The position numbers and the translations under genes were made by a program. Of a stretch of 64,000 nucleotides of DNA, positions 44,837 through 53,512 are shown in pieces. The notes under the pieces are model-generated. The model was given only the letters and a program-made list of their open reading frames with translations. It had not been told where the DNA came from and ran no database searches. The DNA is from Nocardia elegans NBRC 108235. Its GTDB lineage: Bacteria; Actinomycetota; Actinomycetes; Mycobacteriales; Mycobacteriaceae. The stretch is taken from assembly GCF_001612845.1 (NCBI RefSeq), contig NZ_BDBF01000030.1:47543-111542 (forward strand), in the 5' to 3' direction. The stretch's first letter is position 1, and every line of letters begins with the position of its first letter.

Positions 44837-45768
44837 CCACCGAAGCGACACCGGAGGTTCCGGTGACCACCCAGGACCTGTCGGCGCTGGACAAGGCGCA
44901 CGTGCTGGCCGGCGCGCTGCCGTGGCTGCAAAAGTTCCGCGACAAGATCGTGGTCGTCAAATACGGCGGCAACGCCATGGTCGACGACACCCTCAAACAC
45001 GCCTTCGCCGCCGATATGGCGTTCCTGCGCACCGTCGGCGTGCACCCGGTGGTGGTGCACGGCGGTGGCCCGCAGATCAGCGCCATGCTGAAGAAGCTGG
45101 GGCTGCAGGGCGAATTCCGCGGCGGCTTCCGCGTCACCACCCCCGAGGTGATGGATGTGGTGCGGATGGTGCTGTTCGGTCAGGTCGGCCGGGAACTGGT
45201 CGGGCTGATCAACGCGCACGGCCCGTACGCGGTGGGCATCTCCGGTGAGGACGCGCGGCTGTTCACCGCCACTCGCCGCACCGTCACCGTCGACGGCGAG
45301 CAGACCGATATCGGCCTGGTCGGCGACGTCACCGCGGTCAATCCGGACGCGGTGCTGGATCTCGTTCGCGCCGGGCGCATTCCGGTGGTCTCGACCATCG
45401 CGCCCGATGCCGACGGCGTGGTGCACAACATCAACGCCGACACCGCCGCCGCCGCGCTGGCCCAGGGCATCGGCGCGGAGAAGCTGGTGGTACTCACCGA
45501 TGTCGAAGGCCTGTACACGAATTGGCCCGACCGCTCGTCGCTGACCACCCATATCGACACTGACGCCTTGGCCGCCCTGCTGCCGAGCCTGGACGCGGGC
45601 ATGGTGCCGAAGATGGAGGCCTGCCTGCGCGCGGTGCAGGCCGGTGTCCCGACCGCACATGTGATCGACGGCCGGGTACCGCATGCGGTACTGCTGGAAC
45701 TGTTCACCGGGGAAGGTATCGGAACGATGGTGACCCCACCCGAGACGGCAGGAACGACAACGTCATGA
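44833..45768 (+). CDS. argB: Acetylglutamate kinase
   Basis: 311 aa amino acid kinase fold, phosphorylating N-acetylglutamate; the usual arginine feedback point in bacteria with the cyclic pathway. VVVKYGGNAMVDD (ATP Lys), PVVVHGGGPQISAMLKKLGL and NINADTAAAALAQGIGAEKL with VVLTDVEGLY are family motifs. An N-terminal helix of about 30 residues (TQDLSALDKAHVLAGALPWL) is of the type that mediates hexamer formation and arginine sensing. ATGA overlap with argJ. Confidence 0.96.
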   Translation: MTTEATPEVPVTTQDLSALDKAHVLAGALPWLQKFRDKIVVVKYGGNAMVDDTLKHAFAADMAFLRTVGVHPVVVHGGGPQISAMLKKLGLQGEFRGGFRVTTPEVMDVVRMVLFGQVGRELVGLINAHGPYAVGISGEDARLFTATRRTVTVDGEQTDIGLVGDVTAVNPDAVLDLVRAGRIPVVSTIAPDADGVVHNINADTAAAALAQGIGAEKLVVLTDVEGLYTNWPDRSSLTTHIDTDALAALLPSLDAGMVPKMEACLRAVQAGVPTAHVIDGRVPHAVLLELFTGEGIGTMVTPPETAGTTTS

Positions 45769-45785
45769 GCGACAACGTCATGAGC
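45756..45785 (+). repeat. 15-bp tandem duplication over the argB/argD junction
   Basis: GACAACGTCATGAGC occurs twice in a row (45756-45770 and 45771-45785). It duplicates the ATGA start/stop overlap, so argD has two in-frame ATGs (45765 and 45780) and begins MSDNVMSTEQ. It looks like a recent slippage or duplication event that kept the frame. Confidence 0.85.
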
Positions 45786-46967
45786 ACAGAGCAATTGCAG
45801 CAGCGGTGGTCGTCCGCGCTGATGAACAACTACGGCACCCCTAAGGTGGCGCTGGTGCGCGGCTCGGGCGCGGTCGTCTACGACGCCGAGGGCAACCGCT
45901 ACGTCGACTTCCTGGGCGGTATCGCGGTCAACAGCCTGGGCCACGCCCATCCGGCGATCGTGGAGGCTGTCACCCAGCAGCTCGGCACCCTCGGCCACGT
46001 CTCGAATCTGTATGTGAGCGAACCGGTTCTGGAACTGGCCGAGAAGCTGCTCGCGCATTTCGGTGACGGACACGGCCGGGCGTTCTTCTGCAATTCGGGC
46101 ACCGAGGCCAACGAGGCGGCGTTCAAGATCGCGCGCCTCACCGGACGGCACAAGATCGTCGCCTGTGACGAGGCCTTCCACGGCCGCACCATGGGCGCGC
46201 TGGCGCTCACCGGGCAGCCGTCGAAGCGGGCGCCGTTCGAACCGATGCCGCCCGGTGTCGTGCACGTGCCGTACGGTGACGCCGCCGCGCTGGCCGCCGC
46301 GGTGGATTCCGATACCGCCGCGGTCTTTCTCGAGCCGATCATGGGGGAGAGCGGTGTGGTGGTGCCGCCGCTGGACTATCTGGCCGAGGCCCGCCGGATC
46401 ACCTCCGAGCACGGCGCGCTGCTGATCCTCGACGAGGTGCAGACCGGAATCTGCCGCACCGGACCGTTTTTCGCGCATCAGGCCGCGGGCATCGTGCCCG
46501 ATGTGATCACGCTGGCCAAGGGGCTCGGTGGTGGCCTGCCCATCGGCGCGGTGCTGGCGCAGGGCCCGGCGGCGGAACTGCTCACCCCCGGACTGCACGG
46601 CACCACCTTCGGCGGTAACCCGGTCAGCGCCGCGGCGGCGCTGGCGGTGCTGCGGACCATCGACGAGCAGGGGCTGGCCGCGCACGTCGAATCGGTCGGC
46701 AAGACGCTGATCGACGGCATCGAGGAACTCGGCCATCCGCTGGTCGACCATGTGCGCGGCGCGGGGCTGCTGATCGGAATCCAACTGACCGAGGACGTTT
46801 CGGCGAAGGTCGAGGCGGCCGCGCGTGCCGCCGGCTATCTGATCAACCCGCCGAAGCCGAATGTGATCCGGTTGGCCCCGCCGCTGATCCTGACCGAGGC
46901 ACAGGCGCAGGGCTTCCTCGCCGACCTGCCCGGCATCCTCGACGCGGCTTCCCAGGAGAGTGAGTGA
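45765..46967 (+). CDS. argD: Acetylornithine aminotransferase
   Basis: 400 aa PLP enzyme, class III aminotransferase, making N-acetylornithine from the semialdehyde. Motifs: RYVDFLGGIAVNSLGHAHPA, FFCNSGTEANEAAFKIARLT, the acidic LLILDEVQTGICRTG and the PLP lysine in TLAKGLGGGLPIGAVLA. Two candidate starts arise from the tandem duplication at 45756-45785. The first ATG (45765) gives the ATGA overlap with argB; the second (45780) is likely the ancestral one. Confidence 0.95.
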   Translation: MSDNVMSTEQLQQRWSSALMNNYGTPKVALVRGSGAVVYDAEGNRYVDFLGGIAVNSLGHAHPAIVEAVTQQLGTLGHVSNLYVSEPVLELAEKLLAHFGDGHGRAFFCNSGTEANEAAFKIARLTGRHKIVACDEAFHGRTMGALALTGQPSKRAPFEPMPPGVVHVPYGDAAALAAAVDSDTAAVFLEPIMGESGVVVPPLDYLAEARRITSEHGALLILDEVQTGICRTGPFFAHQAAGIVPDVITLAKGLGGGLPIGAVLAQGPAAELLTPGLHGTTFGGNPVSAAAALAVLRTIDEQGLAAHVESVGKTLIDGIEELGHPLVDHVRGAGLLIGIQLTEDVSAKVEAAARAAGYLINPPKPNVIRLAPPLILTEAQAQGFLADLPGILDAASQESE

Positions 46968-47908
46968 CCATGGTGCGGCATTTCCTGCGTGACGACGACG
47001 TCACGCCCGCCGAACAGGCCGAAATCTTAGCGCTGGCAGCGGAATTGAAGGCCGCGCCGATTTCCCGTCGGCCGCTGGAGGGGCCGCGCGGGGTGGGTGT
47101 GATCTTCGAGAAGAACTCCACCCGTACCCGGTTCTCCTTCGAGATGGGCATCGCGCAACTCGGTGGGCACGCGGTGGTGGTCGACGGCCGCGACACCCAG
47201 CTGGGCCGCGAGGAAACCCTCGCCGATACCGGACGGGTGCTGTCGCGCTACGTCGACGCGGTCGTCTGGCGCACCTTCGAACAGCACCGGCTCGACGAGA
47301 TGGCCTCGGCGGCAACGGTTCCGGTGGTGAACGCGCTGTCCAACGAATTCCATCCGTGCCAGGTGCTGGCCGATCTGCTGACGTTGCGGGAACGCAAGGG
47401 CGAACTCGCCGGGCGCAAACTCACCTACTTCGGCGACGGCGCGAACAATATGGCGCATTCGCTGCTGCTGGGCGGCGTCACCGCCGGACTGGATATCACC
47501 ATCGCCGCGCCCGAGGGGTTCCAGCCGTACGACTGGGTGCTCGAGGCCGCCCGCAAACGGGCCGCCGAAACCGGCGCCACGATCACCCTGACCGAGGATC
47601 CTGTCTCGGCGGCCACCGGCGCCGACGCCCTGGTCACCGACACCTGGACCTCGATGGGGCAGGAGAACGACGGCCTCGACCGGGTCGGCCCGTTCCGCCC
47701 GTTCCAGCTGAACGCCGAACTGCTCGCCCATGCCGCCTCGGATGTGGTTGTGCTGCATTGCCTTCCGGCGCACCGGGGCGAGGAGATCACCGACGAGGTG
47801 CTCGACGGCCCGCACAGCGTCGTGTGGGACGAGGCCGAGAACCGGCTGCACGCGCAGAAGGCGCTGCTGGTGTGGTTGCTGGAGCGACGATCGGGTGGTG
47901 CGGCGTGA
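46964..47908 (+). CDS. argF: Ornithine carbamoyltransferase
   Basis: 314 aa, makes citrulline from ornithine and carbamoyl phosphate. The carbamoyl-phosphate loop is FEKNSTRTRFSFEM, with VWRTFEQHRLDEMA, HPCQVLADLLTL and the ornithine-binding WTSMGQE. The C-terminal HCLPAHRGEEITDEVLDGPH is diagnostic. GTG 46964 has AGGAG five bases upstream and overlaps the argD stop; ATG 46970 is the alternative and gives MVRHFLRDDD. Confidence 0.95.
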   Translation: MTMVRHFLRDDDVTPAEQAEILALAAELKAAPISRRPLEGPRGVGVIFEKNSTRTRFSFEMGIAQLGGHAVVVDGRDTQLGREETLADTGRVLSRYVDAVVWRTFEQHRLDEMASAATVPVVNALSNEFHPCQVLADLLTLRERKGELAGRKLTYFGDGANNMAHSLLLGGVTAGLDITIAAPEGFQPYDWVLEAARKRAAETGATITLTEDPVSAATGADALVTDTWTSMGQENDGLDRVGPFRPFQLNAELLAHAASDVVVLHCLPAHRGEEITDEVLDGPHSVVWDEAENRLHAQKALLVWLLERRSGGAA

Positions 47909-48441
47909 GCACTGCGAGAACGAACGGGTCGGGCGCCGGATCGGAGGGTCCGCGCACCGGCCCGGCCATCGCGCGCACCCGCGCCGGACGCCAGCAGCGC
48001 ATCGTGGAACTGTTGTCCGCCAACGCGGTTCGCAGCCAGACCGAGTTGGCGGCCCTGCTCGCCGACGAGGGCATCGAAACCACCCAGGCCACCCTGTCGC
48101 GTGATCTGGACGAACTCGGCGCGGTGAAACTGCGCGCCGCCGACGGTGGCGCCGGTATCTACGTCGTCCCCGAGGACGGCAGCCCTGTGCGCGGCGTCAC
48201 CGGCGGCACGTCCCGGCTCTCCAAACTGCTCGGCGACCTGCTGGTCTCCACCGACCACAGCGGTAACCTCGCTGTCCTGCGCACGCCGCCGGGTGCGGCG
48301 CACTTCCTGGCCAGCGCACTCGACCGCGCGGCACTGCCCGAAGTGGTCGGCACCATCGCCGGTGACGACACCATCGCGGTCATCGCCCGCGAACCCATGA
48401 CGGGTGCCGAACTGGCCGCGAAGATCGAACATTTGGCGTAG
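47905..48441 (+). CDS. argR: Arginine repressor
   Basis: 178 aa hexameric repressor. The N-terminal winged helix reads RTRAGRQQRIVELLSANAVR, SQTELAALLADEGIETTQAT, LSRDLDELGAVKL. The C-terminal arginine-binding domain contains PGAAHFLASALDRAALPEVV and GTIAGDDTIAVIARE. The N-terminus has about 25 extra residues. GTG 47905 overlaps the argF stop (GTGA). It is the last gene of argCJBDFR and should bind the boxes before argC and argG. Confidence 0.95.
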   Translation: MSTARTNGSGAGSEGPRTGPAIARTRAGRQQRIVELLSANAVRSQTELAALLADEGIETTQATLSRDLDELGAVKLRAADGGAGIYVVPEDGSPVRGVTGGTSRLSKLLGDLLVSTDHSGNLAVLRTPPGAAHFLASALDRAALPEVVGTIAGDDTIAVIAREPMTGAELAAKIEHLA

Positions 48442-48480
48442 ACGGCCGAATCGGAGATCGACCCGCCTAGAACGTGTGCC

Positions 48481-49083
48481 TCACGGCGCCAGCCCCAAGG
48501 CGGCTCGAAGCGCCGACCGCCCGCGATCGGCGGCGCGGGGATCGTCCAGCAGTTGAATCTCCTGGTTGACCGCCATCGTGATTCCGATGACAGTGGTGAC
48601 CAGTTCGTCCACCGGGCGATGGGGGCCGTCCGATTCTGCTCGGCAGGCAACGATTTCGGATGCCAGCGCTGCGCGAGCGCCGTCCACGTACGCGCGGAGC
48701 CGATCGCGGAGCACTCCCGGCCGGCCATCGAGTTCGGTCGAGGCCGCGGTGACGAAACAGCCTCCGGGAAAAGGGCATTCGGCCAGATAGGCGATCCAGT
48801 TGTCGATCAGACGGCCCAGCCGTTCGGTGCCCGGCGGCAATTCCTCCAGTGGTGCGATCACCGCCTCGCGGAAGATCTTTCCGGCTTGTTCCAGGGCGGC
48901 GAGTTGCAGCTGTTCCCGCGAGCCGAAGGGGCCGACGACGCCGGCCTTGCTCATCTCCAGGCTCTCGGCGAGCGATCCGATCGTCACACCCTCCAGGCCC
49001 CTCAGCGAGGCCTGCTCGACGGCGACGGAGACGATGCGCTCTCGCGTGCGAGATGCGTCGACGGCGGAACGGCGAGGTGACAT
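48481..49083 (-). CDS. TetR family regulator
   Basis: 200 aa. DNA-binding part: ASLRGLEGVTIGSLAESLEM, SKAGVVGPFGSREQLQLAAL (about residues 25-65). The C-terminal part CPFPGGCFVTAASTELDGRP matches the TetR_C group found with detoxification enzymes. It is divergent from a DinB-like gene with shared inverted repeats between them. Start ATG 49083. Confidence 0.9.
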   Translation of the reverse strand: MSPRRSAVDASRTRERIVSVAVEQASLRGLEGVTIGSLAESLEMSKAGVVGPFGSREQLQLAALEQAGKIFREAVIAPLEELPPGTERLGRLIDNWIAYLAECPFPGGCFVTAASTELDGRPGVLRDRLRAYVDGARAALASEIVACRAESDGPHRPVDELVTTVIGITMAVNQEIQLLDDPRAADRGRSALRAALGLAP

Positions 49084-49093
49084 CCGTTCAGCA

Positions 49094-49142
49094 TAGCGTC
49101 CGATCGTTCGCTATAGTCATTTGGCGAACGCTCGTACGCTAA
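49094..49142. promoter_or_regulatory. Paired inverted operators between tetR and the DinB-like gene
   Basis: TAGCGTCCGATCGTTCGCTA (49094-49113) and, on the other strand, TAGCGTACGAGCGTTCGCCA (49141-49122) are two near-identical copies facing each other. They cover the divergent promoter region and leave about 20 bases to each start codon. Binding by the adjacent TetR is inferred. Confidence 0.7.
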
Positions 49143-49160
49143 ATAATGAAAGGTGTTGTG

Positions 49161-49715
49161 ATGAGTGAACTTCTGCGACTGGACGCGATGGCTCTGGCCC
49201 TGATCGGCCACGATGTGGTCACACTCGAGGACGCGGATCTCACCGCGCCGACGCCGTGCGCGGGATGGAATGTCGCCGACCTGATCACGCATATGAACGA
49301 GCGGCACGAGGCGGTCAACGCCTCCGTGCTCGGCACCTCGGCCGAATTCGCGGACGATCCGCGCGCCGCGTTCGCGCACGTCACGGCCCGGTGGATCGCG
49401 GCGATCGAGCGCTCCGGTGACGTCGTGGAACTGCCGCGGTCCGGTCCGCTCGCCACCGAGCGAGTACTGGGTATCCACCTGGTGGACATGCTCACTCACC
49501 GCTGGGACCTCGCGCGGGCGTTGCACCGTCCCTGTCCCGTCCCGCAGCGATTGGCGGCGGTGGCATTGCCGATCGCCCGGTCGATCACCGCGCCCGGCAG
49601 CCCGCTCACCGGCCCCGGCGGCGCCTACCGGCCCCGGCTGGCCGAGGACGAATCACGCCCGCCACTGGACCGTATCGTCGCCCTCCTCGGCCGCGACCCG
49701 GACTGGCGCGGCTGA
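49161..49715 (+). CDS. DinB/maleylpyruvate isomerase-like metal-binding protein
   Basis: 184 aa four-helix DinB-fold protein of the TIGR03086 type, a mycothiol-dependent or metal-binding family. DLTAPTPCAGWNVADLITHM carries the first metal His and LGIHLVDMLTHRWDLARAL the other two (H...HxxD pattern). ATG 49161 is used because AAAGGTGTTGTG precedes it. It is divergent from a TetR gene through paired operators, so it is probably inducible. Function is not known; thiol transfer or detoxification is likely. Confidence 0.82.
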   Translation: MSELLRLDAMALALIGHDVVTLEDADLTAPTPCAGWNVADLITHMNERHEAVNASVLGTSAEFADDPRAAFAHVTARWIAAIERSGDVVELPRSGPLATERVLGIHLVDMLTHRWDLARALHRPCPVPQRLAAVALPIARSITAPGSPLTGPGGAYRPRLAEDESRPPLDRIVALLGRDPDWRG

Positions 49716-49725
49716 GCGTCGAACG

Positions 49726-50532
49726 CTACGGCTTGCGGGCGACCGCGCCCCAGCAGTTGACCTGCGCGTCGAGCCAGGACGGGGGTTCGATGCCGGGACG
49801 CCAGCGGTTGACCGCGACGACGCCCGGGTCCAGCAGTTCGAGGCCGTCGAAGAAGGCGGCGAATTCGTCGCGGGTGCGGGCCTGCGCGTACACGGCGCTG
49901 CGGCGATACATCTCGAGCGCCCGGTCCATCCCTTCCGGATCCAGATCGGCGGTGATGTGTGACGCGACGACGAACGAGCCGGGCGCGAGGTTGTCGAGCA
50001 GGGTCTTCAGGATGCCGACCGGATTCTGTTCGGCGGACAGGAAATGCAGCACCGCGACCAGGCTCAACGCCACCGGACTGGCCAGATCGAGGGTCTCGCG
50101 CAATTCCGGTGCGGCCAGGATCGCCTCGGGATCGGTGAGGTCGGCCTGAATGTAGGCGGTGCGGCCCTCGGGCGATCCCGCGAGCAGGGCGCGTGCGTGC
50201 GCCAGCACCACCGGGTCGTTGTCGACGTACACCACGCGGGCCTCCGGTGCCCGCTCCTGCGCCACTTGATGCAGATTGGGTTCGGTCGGGATGCCCGTGC
50301 CGATGTCGAGGAACTGTTTCACCCCGGCATCGGCGAGGGCGTCGACCGCGCGGTGCATGAACTGCCGGTTGTGCCGGGCCGCGATCCGTACTGTCGGGAA
50401 GCCTTCCATGACCTTCTCGAGGGCGCGGCGGTCGACTTCGTAGTTGTCCTTGCCGCCCAGTGCGTAGTCGTAGATGCGGGCACTGCTGGGCGCCTCGGCA
50501 TCGGAGGCCGCACTGCTGTCGGACGCGTTCAT
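49726..50532 (-). CDS. DUF574-type SAM-dependent methyltransferase
   Basis: 268 aa. SSARIYDYALGGKDNYEVDR, then HNRQFMHRAVDALADAGVKQ, FLDIGTGIPTEPNLHQVAQ and VVYVDNDPVVLAHARALL define the DUF574 (Methyltransf_19) family, which is very abundant in actinomycetes. The substrate is not known. ATG 50532 follows AGGA. The longer open frame upstream is unsupported. It is convergent with the DinB-like gene (10-base gap). Confidence 0.92.
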   Translation of the reverse strand: MNASDSSAASDAEAPSSARIYDYALGGKDNYEVDRRALEKVMEGFPTVRIAARHNRQFMHRAVDALADAGVKQFLDIGTGIPTEPNLHQVAQERAPEARVVYVDNDPVVLAHARALLAGSPEGRTAYIQADLTDPEAILAAPELRETLDLASPVALSLVAVLHFLSAEQNPVGILKTLLDNLAPGSFVVASHITADLDPEGMDRALEMYRRSAVYAQARTRDEFAAFFDGLELLDPGVVAVNRWRPGIEPPSWLDAQVNCWGAVARKP

Positions 50533-50705
50533 CACATTCCTGTCGGCACGGGATCGTCTCGATCGGATGGTATTCGAAATCAAGCGCTCGTGCACGGATT
50601 CCGTGCCGACCGGAAGGCGTTGCCGATCAAAGGGTTTGGGGATCCGGAACGGCGGCCGCCGATAGGGCGGGCGACATCCCGGACCCGACCGTCGAATCGG
50701 GCGAA

Positions 50706-51575
50706 TCAGCCGGCGACCGCCGGAGCGAGCACCTCCTCGCACCACTGCCGGAAACCGGTGGGGGAGTAAGATTCCGGTGTGCGAGGCGTGTCGTAGAGGC
50801 CGTCGTCGACGGCGGCCGACATATCCGCCAGCCCCTGCGCCCAGGCCGCGCTCATCCCGTGCGCCGTCAGCGATGCCGTGTAGTCGGCGGCCGAGACCTG
50901 CTGATAGCCGATCGGGCGGCCGAGTACCTCGGACATGATGCGCGCCATATCGTTGTGCGACAGATCTTCCGGACCGCGGATCTCCACGCTGTCCTGTCCG
51001 GTCCAGGAATCGTCGAGCAGCAGCCGGGCCGCGACGGCCGCGATATCCCGTGTGGCACAGGCGGGCAACCGGCGATCGCCGGACACGGTGCCGAAGAAGG
51101 TGCCGAGGTTCCGGATCGGATCGACCTGCCGCAGCATATTGTCCATGAATCCGGGCGGGCACAGCGACCGGTAGTGCACCCCGCTGCTCTCGATCAGCGC
51201 GTCCATCGCGAAAATCGCCGAGATCTGGCCCGCCTTACGGCCGTTGGCGCGACCGAGGCTCGACACGGCGACGATCCGGCCGATGCTGTCGAGCGCCTCG
51301 CACAGCGGCGTCACGAATTCCAGGAGGTGCCCGGGCACGCTGGGCGCCGACGGATTCGGGGGAACCAGCCAGAACACGGTGTCGGCGCCCTTCACCGCGG
51401 CGGCGACGACACCGCGATCGGAGGTCGATCCCTGAACCACCTCGACCCGCTCGCGGATGTGCGGGGCCAGACGCGCCGGATCGCGGGCGATCACCCGGAT
51501 CGGCTGGTCGCTGTCGGCGACGAGATCGAGGACCTGGTGTCCGATACTGCCTGTAGGTGTGGTTACGACGATCAT
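50706..51575 (-). CDS. NmrA-like NAD(P)-binding protein
   Basis: 289 aa atypical short-chain dehydrogenase. N-terminal cofactor loop TTPTGSIGHQVLDLVADSDQ, ARDPARLAPHIRERVEVVQG, GADTVFWLVPPN, VSSLGRANGR and HYRSLCPPGFMDNMLRQ are typical of NmrA/quinone-sensing proteins. The Tyr-x3-Lys pair of true dehydrogenases is not evident, so it may sense the redox state. It is divergent from a TetR gene with a shared palindrome between them. Confidence 0.87.
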   Translation of the reverse strand: MIVVTTPTGSIGHQVLDLVADSDQPIRVIARDPARLAPHIRERVEVVQGSTSDRGVVAAAVKGADTVFWLVPPNPSAPSVPGHLLEFVTPLCEALDSIGRIVAVSSLGRANGRKAGQISAIFAMDALIESSGVHYRSLCPPGFMDNMLRQVDPIRNLGTFFGTVSGDRRLPACATRDIAAVAARLLLDDSWTGQDSVEIRGPEDLSHNDMARIMSEVLGRPIGYQQVSAADYTASLTAHGMSAAWAQGLADMSAAVDDGLYDTPRTPESYSPTGFRQWCEEVLAPAVAG

Positions 51576-51601
51576 GAACTACTCCTGAGCGAGTGCGACG
51601 T

Positions 51602-51628
51602 AAGTAAACTACACCGTACCGTTTACTT
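51602..51628. promoter_or_regulatory. Palindromic operator between nmrA-like and tetR
   Basis: AAGTAAAC (51602-51609) and GTTTACTT (51621-51628) form perfect arms, with TAC-ACC-GTA symmetry inside. It sits in the 72-base gap of the divergent pair and most likely binds the adjacent TetR protein. Confidence 0.75.
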
Positions 51629-51647
51629 TGACGGAAGGGAAGACCGC

Positions 51648-52262
51648 ATGGCGAGGCGTGGTGATCGACTGCGCGAACACATCCTGTGGACGGCCAAGGA
51701 CGTCTTTCTCGAGGTGGGGTTCGAGCGGACGTCGATGGATGTGCTGGCCGCGCGCGCCGAAACCTCGAAGCGAACCCTGTACGCGCATTTCGAGAACAAG
51801 GACGCGCTGTTCCTCGCCGTCGTCGACTTCGTGCGCGGCCTGCATCTGAACCGGCTGGGGACTCCCGAGGACTACGGTGACGACCGACTGGACGCGGTGA
51901 CCGGATACTGCGTCGGATTCCTCTGGTCTGTGGTGTGGGTCCAATCGGTGCGCACCTGCCGGCTGGTGATCGCCGAGGCGGAGCGGGTACCGGCGGCCGC
52001 CGCCGATTTCTACGACGCCATCTTCGCGACCACACGGCGCAATCTCGCCGCATTCGTAGCGGCGAAGTGGCAGCTGCCCGAATCCGAGGCGCTCGCCGCG
52101 GTGGACGAAATCTTCTCTCTCGCAATCCATTCGCGCTTCACGGCGGTCCTGTTCGGCATCGAGGAAGCGCCGGACGAGTGGCCCGAACGGCAACCGGGTC
52201 CCGCCGATCCCGACTACGAGCGGATTCGTCCTATCGTCACCGGCGTTCTCGGTGGGGCCTGA
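51648..52262 (+). CDS. TetR family regulator
   Basis: 204 aa. DNA-binding part: AKDVFLEVGFERTSMDVLAA, RAETSKRTLYAHFENKDALF (about residues 17-56). The C-terminal part is of the AefR-like group (FATTRRNLAAFVAAKWQLPE). ATG 51648 follows GGAAGGGA. It is divergent from the NmrA-like gene and likely represses it through the AAGTAAAC palindrome. Confidence 0.9.
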   Translation: MARRGDRLREHILWTAKDVFLEVGFERTSMDVLAARAETSKRTLYAHFENKDALFLAVVDFVRGLHLNRLGTPEDYGDDRLDAVTGYCVGFLWSVVWVQSVRTCRLVIAEAERVPAAAADFYDAIFATTRRNLAAFVAAKWQLPESEALAAVDEIFSLAIHSRFTAVLFGIEEAPDEWPERQPGPADPDYERIRPIVTGVLGGA

Positions 52263-52309
52263 TGCGCGGAGTCCGCGAACATGTCGGTGCCTGTTCCTAG
52301 GGTGTGCGC

Positions 52310-53107
52310 ATGGCGCTGACCTTCGAGCGGTATTGCGATGAGATCGTGGCCCAGACCGAGTTGCTGCGTGCCGCGCTCGCGCACGCCGACACCGCGGTTC
52401 TGGTACCGAGCTGCCCGGGCTGGACCGTGGGGCAGTTGGGGCGTCACCTCGGCGGCGCGCAGCGGTGGGCGCGGGCGGCGGTCGCCGGGCGGGTGCGAGA
52501 ACCGTTGCCGGAGGACGACTTCGCGTTCCGGGATCTGTCCGGATATCTGGACGAGGACCCCGAAGAACTCCGCGGCTGGCTCGCCGAGGGCGCCGCGGAT
52601 CTGTCCGCCGAACTCCGCCGGGCCGGGCCCGGCCTCGAGCTCTGGACTCCGGTGCCGGTCGTGCCGACCACGGACTTCTACGCCCGCCGCTTCACCCACG
52701 AAACGCTGATCCATCGGGCCGACGCCACGCTCGCCCTGGGCGCCGACTATCACGCCGCACCGGACGTGGCCGCGGACGCCATCGATGAATGGCTGGAACT
52801 GGCCTCGCTGCCGGTCATGTTCGACTACAAACCCGAATCGCGGGAACTGCTCGGCCCCGGCCGCACCCTGCACTTCCATGCCACCGACACGCCCGAGGAC
52901 CTTCATGCCGAATGGATCGTCGATCTCACCGGCGACACCATCGGCTGGCGGCGGGCCCACGAGCGCGCCGCGGTCGCGGTTCGCGGGCCGCTCACCGAAC
53001 TCCTGCTGGTGATCTACCGTCGTCGGGCGGTCGAGGACGCCGCGATCGAGGTTCTGGGCGACCGGGGACTGTTCGACTTCTGGCTCGACCGGGTCAGCTT
53101 CGGATGA
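52310..53107 (+). CDS. Maleylpyruvate isomerase family mycothiol-dependent enzyme
   Basis: 265 aa. An N-terminal DinB-like four-helix bundle (LVPSCPGWTVGQLGRHLGGA, then ETLIHRADATLALG with the metal His residues) is joined to a C-terminal SCP2-like domain (TDTPEDLHAEWIVDLTGDTI, VRGPLTELLLVIYRRR). This two-domain layout is the TIGR03083 family. Mycothiol is the major thiol of actinomycetes, so a thiol-dependent isomerase or transferase is likely. ATG 52310 preferred; GTG 52304 possible. Confidence 0.88.
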   Translation: MALTFERYCDEIVAQTELLRAALAHADTAVLVPSCPGWTVGQLGRHLGGAQRWARAAVAGRVREPLPEDDFAFRDLSGYLDEDPEELRGWLAEGAADLSAELRRAGPGLELWTPVPVVPTTDFYARRFTHETLIHRADATLALGADYHAAPDVAADAIDEWLELASLPVMFDYKPESRELLGPGRTLHFHATDTPEDLHAEWIVDLTGDTIGWRRAHERAAVAVRGPLTELLLVIYRRRAVEDAAIEVLGDRGLFDFWLDRVSFG

Positions 53108-53111
53108 GTGC

Positions 53112-53141
53112 CGGGCTCGCACCTCGCGGAACGCGAGCCCG
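53112..53141. terminator. Hairpin terminator between convergent genes
   Basis: Perfect 9-bp stem CGGGCTCGC/GCGAGCCCG (53112-53120 with 53133-53141, loop of twelve), four bases after the stop of the mycothiol-dependent enzyme gene and 18 bases from the end of the small minus-strand gene. Confidence 0.6.
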
Positions 53142-53159
53142 CAACTCACGTCCTGTAGC

Positions 53160-53327
53160 TCAGGCCAGGGGATACTGTCCGGGCGGGTAGCTCCCGCCGA
53201 AGCCGCCGCCCGGCGTGCCCGCGCCGCCCGCGCCGATCAGGTCGGAGATGAGAGTGATCACCGACTGGCCGATCGCCAGCACATCGGAGCCGATCGTGCC
53301 GAAATAACCCGCAAACGTGGAGAGCAT
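53160..53327 (-). CDS. Small amphipathic peptide, 55 aa
   Basis: MLSTFAGYFGTIGSDVLAIG, QSVITLISDLIGAGGAG and a Gly/Pro/Tyr tail ending PPGQYPLA. Residues 1-32 form a long helix with polar and hydrophobic faces and no cysteine or signal peptide. GAAAGGCGG precedes the ATG. The size and character recall the tiny helical porins PorA/PorH of corynebacteria and other signal-less mycomembrane peptides, which is inference. It lies between arg genes with its own terminator. Upstream (53328-53512) nothing else is visible. Confidence 0.65.
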   Translation of the reverse strand: MLSTFAGYFGTIGSDVLAIGQSVITLISDLIGAGGAGTPGGGFGGSYPPGQYPLA

Positions 53328-53512
53328 GGGTCCGCCTTTCCCAGGGCATCTGAGGCCGTTCGCTATCAGGGTGACATATCGGTGATACCCGGTTTCGGCA
53401 ATCTCATTGACGCCCAGAGGTTTCGGGGTGAATGTCCGTAGTTGTCCGATCCGTCGGCCGGGCCGGTGGGGGCGCCGGGGTGCTCGGGCGGTGGTATGCC
53501 CACCCCCGGTTA

